NCBI GenBank assembly: GCA_903813345.2
Contig: CAIIXF020000002.1
Coordinates: forward strand, 1,960,001 to 2,024,000
Reading direction: 5' to 3'
DNA: 64,000 nucleotides
Origin: Owenia fusiformis
Lineage: Eukaryota; Annelida; Polychaeta; Sabellida; Oweniidae
Shown here piece by piece: positions 55,110 through 64,000 of this stretch. The position numbers and the translations under genes are program-made. Positions within the stretch are counted from its first letter, which is position 1. Every line of letters begins with the position of its first letter. The notes under the pieces are model-generated. The model was not told the DNA's origin. It ran no database searches and saw only the letters and a list, made by a program, of their open reading frames with translations.

Positions 55110-57860
55110 TTAACTTTTGCATTGATTTCGGGAAAGTATTGAGATTTGTAGTAATTCATGACATTCTATTCCCAGATAGTTTAACAAAATACTTGAAAGA
55201 GCTCAACAGGACATGGCGGATGCTTTACAGGGTAACCAGTTCGCCATGCACATCCCGGGATGCACATACAGTAGCGTTGTATGATACTGTACAAGTTCTG
55301 TAAAGTAACCTACAATATGTACAGTGTACCTTTGTCCAGCGGATAATGCATTGATTTCGGAAAAGTATTGAGATTTGTAGTAATTCACGACATTCAGTTC
55401 CTGGGTAGTTTAACAAAATACTCAACAGAACATGGCGGATGCTTTACAGGGGAACCAGTTCGCCATGCCCATCCCGGGATGCACATACAGTAGTTGTATG
55501 ATATTGTATGTACTTGTAAATTCTGTAAAGTAGCCTACAATATGTATATGATATTTTATATTTTTGCAATGATTTCGGGAAAGTATACTCCCAGGTCCGT
55601 AGCCAAGGGGTGCCCAAACCCCCGCTGGCCAAAATTTATTTCAAAATCATGAAGTTTTTCCTATTTTTGAGTGATTTTGGCCAAATTTGCTAAAGTGAAC
55701 CCCCCCCCCCCTAGAATTTTTTGGTAAAGTCACCCCCACCTCTTGGAAAATTCTGGCTACTCCTAATACTGAAAAACAAGATAAAACAAGATGCTTGCTT
55801 TGTGTACTGAGCTTCATTGCCAAGACTGACTTCAGGGGAAAACCAATAAAAAACGGTGAAAGAAATGCTAACGAACTTCTTGAATAGATGAATTTACGTT
55901 TAACGAAAATGAACCAATGTTATTTGCAGAAATTGCTCGAATTAAATTCAATTAATAATAAGATCAAGCAGTACAGATCGCAGGAATATCATCATGGTAT
56001 GAATCTCTGAATACATGTTCGTCTTAATATCGTCCTTAGAGCAAATGTTGACAAGTCTGCAAATCCAGGTATCTCCCTTACAAATAAACTGCATTCACCA
56101 AAAACATAATTACTTTTCATTATCTTTTTACAGCATATCTTAACTATAAGTGTTTATATGTGAACTGAACAGTCATCAACTCCCTGATATTAAATTAAAT
56201 TGGTTTAACTTATTCAAATTACTTTCGATTATATTTAGAAATAAAACGTTTATCGATTTTGCGAGGGTCGTTTTAAATTTTCCTAGATGAAAGTGAAGTG
56301 AGGTAGGACATCCCACAATGATATTATCAAAGGTTCAAATGCTAACTTGCTGATTGGAGTAAAATCAACAAGAGCATTATCCCATGCGTTTATAATCTAA
56401 ATATAGACATTGAGCGCGCTATTGGTCAAAATTACCGACATAAACATTCAGGTCAGTAAAGCATGTGGCTTTCTCTTGAAATATGAAATAATTCGACTTC
56501 GGAAAAGTATTGAGATTTGTAGTAATTTATGACCAAATAGGCCTATATAAAATAACTCAATTGAACATGGCCGATGCTTACAAGGGAACCAGTTCGCCAT
56601 GCACCTACAATGGCGTTGTATGATACACTACTAATGTATTGACAAGTACATAGTATTTTATATTTTTGCATTGGTTTTTGAAAAGTATTGAGATTTTTAG
56701 TAATTCATGACAATCAGTCCCCGGGCAGTTTTACAAAATAAATATGCCTACATGAAATAACTCAATTGAACGGGGCGGACGCTTGATACATATATTTCGG
56801 GGAAGTATTGAGATTTGTAGTAATTCAATCATGACATTCAGTTTTCGTGCAATTTCACAAATAAATCAATGAAATAACTCAATTGAACAGGGCGGGTGCT
56901 TACAGGGGAAACAGTTCGCCATGCACATACAGTGGCGCTGTATGTTACACTGTATTGAAAAGTACATAATGTTATATATTTTTGCATTGGTTTCGGAAAA
57001 GTATTGAGATTAGTAATTCATGACATTCAGTTCCCGGGCAGTTTCACAAAATAAATAGGCCTATATGAAATAACTCAATTCAGGAACAGGGCGGATGCTT
57101 ACAGGGGAACCAGTTCGCCATGCACATACAGGGGCGTTGTATGATACACTGTATTGAGGAAAAGTGTTGAGACTGTTGTAATTCATGACATTCAATTCCC
57201 AGGCAGTTTTACAAATAAATCTATGAAATAACTCAATTGAACAGGGTGGACGCTTGATACATCGATTTCGGGGAAGTATTGAGATTTGTAGTAATTCATG
57301 ACATTCAGTTCCCGGGCAATTTCACAAATAAATCACTGAAATAATTCAATTGAACAGAGCGGATGCTTACAGGGGAACCAGTTCGCCATTGCACATACAG
57401 TGGCGTTGTATGATACACTGTATTGACAAGTACATTTTTTTCATTGGTTTTTGAGACTGTAGAAATTCATGACATTTAATTCCAATGACAGTTTTACCAC
57501 GGGCTTTCAATTAGAAATAGATTTATGAAATAACTCAATTGAACAGGTTGGACGCTTGATACATTGATTTCGGGGAGGTATTGAGATTTGAAGTAATTCA
57601 TGACATTCAGTTCCCGGGCAATTTCTCAAATAAATCTATGAAATAACTCAATTGAATAGGGCGGATACTTACAGGGGAACCAGTTCGCCATGCACATACA
57701 TTGGCATTGTATGATACACTCGTCTGTATTGACAAGTACATAATATTTTTTTATTTTTGCATTGGTTTCGGAAAAGTATTGAGACTGTAGTAATTCACGA
57801 CATTCAATGCATTCCCAGCCCAGGATTCCCAGGCAGTTTTACAAATAAATCTATAAAATA
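55110..57860. repeat. Composite satellite-like array (A and B blocks)
   Basis: Block A (TATTGAGATTTGTAGTAATT then CATGACATTCAGTTCC) occurs about 11 times, first near 55138 and last near 57776. Block B (GGGGAACCAGTTCGCCATGC then ACATACAGTGGCGTTGTATG) occurs about seven times. Spacing is irregular, 110-230 bp. The array is interrupted at about 55590-56480. Confidence 0.85.
55595..55770. mobile_element. Small inverted-end insertion in the satellite array
   Basis: GGTCCGTAGCCAAGGGGTG on the left and CCTCTTGGAAAATTCTGGCT then ACTCC on the right are partly inverted; a C-run lies between. Weak call. Confidence 0.35.
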
Positions 57861-58787
57861 ACTCAAGACGTTTTTACAGATTTAAATGAAATTAATAACA
57901 GTTAACTGTCTGTCGAATTTAAAGGTTCACTTATGTTTGCAAGCAACGCATTGTGTAATGCAATGATACATTTCGATATATTTTCAGGTAAACAGAAATA
58001 TACGAAAATATGATTTTTTTCACTTCAACCATTATGTTTAGAATATACCAAAGTACCTGTGTCATACTATAAATTGCATTAAACGTTAAAACAATGTACA
58101 GTATTTGAAACCAAGGCCTCTGGTTTCAAGTCATGATATTTCATTTTAGACATGTTTGAGTATTTTTAACGTTTAAAACAAACCATTATTATTATGGAGC
58201 TATCACACTTATGACATATGGGCTCATCGTTCGACAACATGTGAATACTTTGCTGGGGCAGACAGCGGGACACGGCGTGTATACACGATGGGCAAAACAA
58301 ATAGTTTAACAGCAAAATATATCCAGTCACACCAAACTAAAAAATAATTAATTAAAAAATGTATGCCCGAAATAACCACTCAGTGGCGAAAGGTGAGCCC
58401 ATAGTGGCGAAAGGTGAGCCCATATAGCGAATGTGACACTCTGACAGCTATTTTAATTTTTGTTATTGTTATTGATTTTAAAATATATACCCGTCTCACA
58501 TTAATTGAGCCTGCATGCCCCATCATATATAATTTTAAGCAACTACAATATTTAATCCCGGCCCATGGTTAGAACATTTGATGTCTCAGTCACCGTTTGA
58601 TATCTCATCTGCTAAATAATATTATATTCTTTTTACAGGTGACGGACATGTGAATTTTGGGGTTATACATGGACACATGCGAGGAAGGCACGACGTAAAG
58701 AAGGGCGGGGGTCTTTACTCAAGGAAAGGTGTAAAACGCATCATGTGATTCAGCAGGAACAGTTCAGAAATAATTCAGAACTACGGT

Positions 58788-59055
58788 TGCATTCATGAAT
58801 TCAGTTGCCGGCTGGTGGTTTAACCTACTTTTATCAGTGGTAAACTGAATTACTTATAATGGCAGGTACTACTCATGAGTTAAATGAGGAGTTGAATTCA
58901 CCGGCTGGTTGCCAGCTGGTGGTTTAACCTAGTTTTAAGCCATTTTAAACATAAATGAAGGAATAGTGACGTCACTATTCATATTTAAATGAGTTGGACA
59001 TGAAATAGCCTAATTGGTGAATCTGTCAGCCGTCAGTTGAATTGGTGAATGCTAC
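58788..59055. mobile_element. Short inverted-repeat element of the GCATTC..AATTCA family
   Basis: Left GGTTGCATTCATGAATTCAG and inverted right GGTAGCATTCACCAATTCAA, each followed by ACTG/TTGCCGGCTG. A GGCTGGTGGTTTAACCTA motif is present twice inside. Same terminal type as 42423-43504 and 47578-47612. Confidence 0.55.
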
Positions 59056-59059
59056 CTCG

Positions 59060-60750
59060 ACGCCCAACAATGCGTCTATACCCGGGTGTTTATACTTCAT
59101 GTTATGCATGGAGTTTCTTGTTTTATTGTTAACACTTAAAGTTAATAATTAAGGGTTTAATTTATCTTCCAGGTATTCATAAATAGTTGACGTTGGTCTG
59201 TTGACGGTGATGATGACAATTTTGATGACGAGCTCTAGATTCATTTCGAATAATTAATCTTTAGATAGGCATTTTGCGTACTTTTTTTAAGTTTATACAT
59301 TTTTAATTTATTAGAGCTAGCATTCTGATTTATCAGAGCCATGCACTAGAATGCTTGAAAGAGAGAGTCTCCATATTCCAAAAACGGTAAAGGTTGTTGA
59401 TTCCACGATGTAAAGCTAGCTTTAGATTTCCTTTGCTTGGTTTTATAAGAAGGTTAAGTTACACGTTTTTAAGAACTTGTACCCGAGCGTGTACATTTCG
59501 TTCCCGGGGGATACTGTTCCACTCTCATATTCACCTGGGACTGTTTTCCGTATGTCTTTATACTCAATCGACCAAGTAAACAGTTCAAATGGGAGAAATA
59601 GTTATCTAAAGAACCACGTGTGTCTTAACCCTATTATCACCTTAGCAGACGGGGACAAACTCTTGCAAAAATACATATAGATTATTAAAGCACGATTATA
59701 GATATTTAGTTAAGCTAATTACTTTCTGTGCTTCTTTAATCAATGACGTTTTCAACGGTTTATTGTGTTGCTTTGTTGTTAAAATATATTTTTGATATTT
59801 GACCTATAGTTGCTTTTCAAAATGCTTGTTTTCATTTCTTGTGACAGTTATTTTTTCATACCTGTGTGCATGGCTTATATACCTGCATGTAGCATGGTGA
59901 TTGACCAGGAATAATCTGACCGGGATAGACGTCCATGATTATAACAGAGGCGTATTAAGTCAAATGAAAAATTATCAATATACCTCTGATTATTATGAGA
60001 CTGGATATTGGATATAAGACTCCTCGTATATCCATGGGAGGATGAAAGTGTTATTATGCCACCACTAGAATTATATATATAGTCTCCGACTTTTTGTGGA
60101 CGGTGCTCGATTGTTTGTGTTCGGAGTTCGGTGGTTGGTATTTTAAAAGCTGGTCTGCAACGGTCATTATTCATGATTCCCACAATTTGACATCTTTGAT
60201 CAGTAACTATACAAAACAAATACTAATTAATTGTCTGGAACACGGCGATCTCTTTCCGGCACAAACAGGATATTTTGATTTCTTAAAATTGTTTGATAAA
60301 CAAATATAATCTTTTTTCTTCATCGGCTGCAAATATGCATTTAGGAGGGTGGAGGGCTATTACCATGGGGAGTAACTTTTGACAGTTTTGACAATCATGC
60401 GAAAAGTAATCAGAATGGTGAAAAAATGCATGATTTGAAAGGAATATAGGCCGAGGGGGGGGGGGGGGGCAAACGCTCCCAAAGTTTTTGCAAGTTTCTT
60501 CAAATTGACCAAAAAATCTACAAGTTCTCAGAAGGAGATCAAACTTTTTTAACTTGCTCCAAATTGATCAGGGAAAATTTAAATTATCAGTTCCAACTGG
60601 ACATTGTACATGTACATGTACGATGCATTCCACTCTCTGACCAGATAATGATTCAATTTCTCAATTTTCAAATTAAAAATAGGAAAAGCTTGCATCATAT
60701 TGATCCTCAGACGCTCTTCCCGCCAGCAAAAAGTCGTGAGTTATTTTAAT
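59060..60750. other. Intergenic, nothing recognised
   Basis: Short frames at 59394-59680 and 59875-60309 are unassigned. A G run occurs near 60456-60470. Confidence 0.4.
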
Positions 60751-60759
60751 ACACTGGAG

Positions 60760-61000
60760 GGGCGTAGGCAGCTTTCAGTCAGTCAGGTTACCCAGGGGGG
60801 GGGGGGCGATCTTGGCATAAGCAAGGCAAAAACAAATTTTTCGAAGATTAGTTTTGAGTTTTACAAAAAATGATGCAACTGCCTTCAAAATTGAGCTAGA
60901 CGCCTTCAATAAAGAGCATTTTAAAGCTATTTTCTTTTTCTACCCAATGGTTCTATTTTCATTGGTTATCGGGGTCGCACCCGTCCCCATGGTTACGCCT
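60760..61000. mobile_element. Possible MITE with GGCGTAGGC / GGTTACGCC ends
   Basis: GGGGCGTAGGCAGC near 60761 and ATGGTTACGCCTTTG near 60988 are partly inverted, with a G run close to the left end. Weak. Confidence 0.3.
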
Positions 61001-61099
61001 TTGTATAGTACTGAACACAATAAAGTGCAGGAATGGATCTTAGAATACAGTTGCATTTTAAATAATAAGAATAAGAAAATTGAAGATAATTAGTTACGA

Positions 61100-62350
61100 T
61101 GGTCTCGGCCTACATTAAAGGCGTAATATGATATCAATTTGAAATTAAAAACAGTATAATGCCTCCACCTGTTTAATTTTCTGGGGATACAATGCAATGG
61201 GGAAATGAAGTTAATTTCGTCATAGCTTGATTGAACTTTATCAGAAATCTCGAAACTTGATTACACTTGCTTTCAAAATATTTGCTCTTTCCAAATATCA
61301 TGGAGTTGATTGCAATTATGTTCGATGAAAAATCAAACTGCTATCAAAAGGCTTATTATTATATGGGTTAAAAGTTTTTTAGGATTATCAATACCATGCA
61401 AGTTTCCTTGGTTCCCATGATACTACAAGATGACACTACAAGTATAACCTATAATAATCATTAATCAAAGTACTATTGATCTGCCTGTGTGATAACATTT
61501 TGTTTCAGATGCCGAACGCCGAACACCAACCGCCAAACATCGTTCACAAAAAAAGTTGGAGACAAATGTCTCTACTTGTGGTGGTGACATAGATATAAGA
61601 CCCCAAACCCGCATCCCAAACGGTTCCTAGATCTATAATGGAGATAAAACCTTAGTTGAATATTCAAATTGAACCAGTAAAACAGATGTAAATTAAGTTC
61701 CCTTCTTGAAGTTTCACAAGATCATGAAGCCTGAACAGTTGAGTTCACTCTTTATCAAAAGTCATGGATGATTGCTGTTGGATAGGAATGAAATGAATAA
61801 AAAACTAGCCTATTGAATGTCTGTGCGAATGGTATGAAATAATTTAGATTTCTCAAAGTTGCTTTTCCACTTACTTAGTAACTCACTTTAATCCATAATC
61901 ACATATCAATACAGGCTCATTTCCTCTGGCCACCATACCATTGCAATGTAATGACGGGAAATGGTCGCTGGATTAAGTAATCAAACGTCTCAATTAGTTG
62001 AGCGTTTGTTTTTGTTGAATGTTACTAGAAAACAAGGCGTAATTCTGATTTTGATATTATTGCAATGCACATAAAGCACATAAAGCATAGTTCTATGCAT
62101 GTGAGGAATCTACATGCATAGTTCATTTGATAGAGGGAAGGGGTGGCGTAAACAATTTCTGACTGCCAAGTACCCCTCTAGAAGCCCATTATACCAAACC
62201 CTCCACTCACGCACACACGCAGTCCATGTTGGGTATGAGAATAGAAACGGATCAGGCCCAAGGGGGGGGGGGGTAAAACCACACACCTTTGAAGAAAAGT
62301 TTCTGACGGGGCTGAGCCCCCCCCCCCCTCGGCAAAGGCAGATTATGAAT
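61100..62350. other. Intergenic with G- and C-runs
   Basis: A G-run at about 62260 and a C-run at about 62318 bracket GACGGGGCTGAGC-like sequence, probably transposon-derived. No gene. Confidence 0.35.
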
Positions 62351-62357
62351 AATGTAG

Positions 62358-62815
62358 CCAGTCCATGATAGTTTCTCGGAGATATCTTTGAAGAATTCCC
62401 AATGCAACTTATCAAGACAGATAACAATGTTAAATGTAGATGGCAAAATAAACGCGTAAAATAAACTCATCATGCATGTGACTTGTCAAATAAGAAATAA
62501 AAACAAAGAAACAAACATAAAAACCTATGCTCATTAATTAAGGGGAAAATCAGATTTAGTAAGCAAACTCCGAGACTTAACAAGAATTTTTGAATATTTT
62601 TTGCTTATATCATTCCGATCCTTGTCATAGTTGTCAAATAAAAAATCCCCTTGGCAAGAAGGCCGCAGCTTATACTTTAAAGAAAGTAGTCGGTCCATGA
62701 TAGTGTCTGGGAGTTGTCTCTGAAGAATTCTCAACATATCAAGATACGGCTGATAATATAAAATGTAGATGGCAAAATAAAACGGCATGCCCCTCTAAAC
62801 ATATGCTCATTAATT
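62358..62815. repeat. Diverged direct duplication, about 130 bp, spaced 330 bp
   Basis: GTCCATGATAGTTTC, GAAGAATTC(C/T)CAA, AAATGTAGATGGCAAAATAA and TGCTCATTAATTAA occur in the same order at 62359-62540 and 62692-62816. Confidence 0.7.
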
Positions 62816-62819
62816 AATA

Positions 62820-64000
62820 TGGTTACAAGCAAAAAAGGATATAAAAAGGATATATAAAAGGATTTAAATGGTTGCAACGCATTATCTATTTTAACAGAAA
62901 TCAAGATAGTAACTCATGCAACCAAACGGAAAATGGTTTAGAAAATAAATCAATGAGATCAACGTTATACAATGATGGAAACAAATCAGATAGTAAAAAA
63001 TCTTATTCTAATTTAATTCCTAAATCAAGTCTCAACCCTCCAGACACTGGTGACATTTGAACGCATTTTATCTAATTTAAATTAGAACTTAAATTAGATT
63101 TTATGTAATTTAAACAATCAAATCAAATCAAAAGTAAAACATGCAAACAGGTATAACTGCTTATTTGATCTAATATCCGAGGAAATGTACGTCCGGGGTG
63201 TGTGACGCTTATTTACAGTCCTACATCGCCGCTGAACACCCTGAAAAGAAATCTGCTTATGATAAGTTATTCTTTTTATACCATGGTCAGAGCAATATCT
63301 CAGTATTCAATAGCAAGTGATAAATCATATATTTAGGATATGGATGATATTGGGATTAGAGGGATGATATGGATATCGACCCGGGTATTATTAAAGAAAT
63401 TCACTTTTTCAAAAACAAAAATTTTAATTTTTTCAAACATTTTCTCTCATTCAAAAGAGGATTTTAGATATATTTTGCTCTTGATCATGGTATAAGGTCG
63501 TTATTCACCTGTCGGGATGATATTGAGAATATCCCTCGGATGATATCAATATTTCCCTCTGTCACTGCGTTCCCTCGGGATATATTCATATCATGTGATA
63601 TTCCCCATATGAAATCCCTCCTGGTGATTAACTTCTTTGTATATACTTTCAACTAATTTAACAATGAAACAGAAACACAATGCATGCCAAACATTATCTA
63701 TTGTTATATTATAGTTATTTCATAGTTTGCACTTGTATTCAGCAACTGTGTTTCTCAAACCAAATATGGGATAAACCTTTTTAGGGTTATCACGTCAGAC
63801 TTAACACGTCGCTTGAGGCAAGATGCATAAACTATATAATTCCACGGCTATAACTTGAAGAACGCCATTGTTGTGTCTGTACCCCTTTAGGATGGGCCGT
63901 ATATTGTTCTTGTGTGTATCCTACCCACGGGAACCTACAAAACAGAAAAATATATAATTACATTATCAAAAGGGGAAGTCCCGTCTATATAAATCCCTAG
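62820..64000. other. Intergenic to the window end
   Basis: A 62-aa polar frame at 62872-63060 is unrecognised. From about 63340 to 63610 there are repeated GGGATGATAT / ATATC(C)CTC motifs in both orientations, suggesting a loose foldback. Confidence 0.35.

Noticed and set aside
59394-59680. Two overlapping open frames as a small gene
   Set aside because: No family resemblance, no splice context, and both frames are equally open.

Overview
The window is AT-rich metazoan nuclear DNA: genes are split by GT-AG introns, long intergenic stretches are packed with transposable-element debris, and no bacterial operon structure is present. The gene content (a microsomal CYP2-type cytochrome P450, an intracellular-type globin, an intronless septin/AIG1-like GTPase with a cysteine-rich tail) and the crowd of foldback elements, MITEs and minisatellites suggest a marine or aquatic invertebrate. 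The species cannot be fixed from sequence alone.

Three genes are supported well. (1) A single-exon GTPase of 522 aa lies on + at 3548-5116. (2) A cytochrome P450 on the minus strand runs from 24999 down to 12845. Seven exons join in phase at GT-AG boundaries to give a complete 498-aa protein with every P450 signature. (3) A globin on the minus strand runs from about 31642 to 30517. It has three coding exons with introns at the conserved globin positions, and a 161-aa product if the start inside the first recognised exon is used. Weaker coding traces are a LINE reverse-transcriptase tail (about 28690-29740), a decayed retroelement-like coding stretch (26406-27330), a transposase helix-turn-helix fragment (54515-54745), a cadherin-like orphan exon (40693-40853) and possible unassigned exons near 8-250, 1836-1949 and 33852-33874.

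The rest is a dense, nested mobile-element landscape. TA-flanked mariner-like foldbacks or MITEs lie at 10154, 13644, 16858, 21055, 35343, 37767, 42516 and 44278. A hAT-like MITE with an exact 8-bp target duplication is at 22949-23533, a Harbinger-like MITE with TTA duplication is at 6740-7230 (with relatives at 24463 and about 30310), and several other inverted-repeat elements are present. Tandem arrays include a 72-bp minisatellite at 20400-22900 split cleanly by a mariner insertion, three three-copy repeats, and a composite satellite at 55.1-57.9 kb.

The most unusual structure is a pair of about 1.05-kb elements (675-1746 and 18451-19503), both flanked by perfect 8-bp target duplications. 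Their inverted arms are built from 15-16-bp repeat units, each carrying one of three five-base words (AACTC, AAGTC, ATCTC). In the first element the order of the first nine words is identical in both arms, and both elements use the same three words with a broadly similar zonal order, although the rest of the unit has diverged. I do not recognise this family. It resembles a Foldback/Galileo-like architecture with the 8-bp target size of hAT or P elements.
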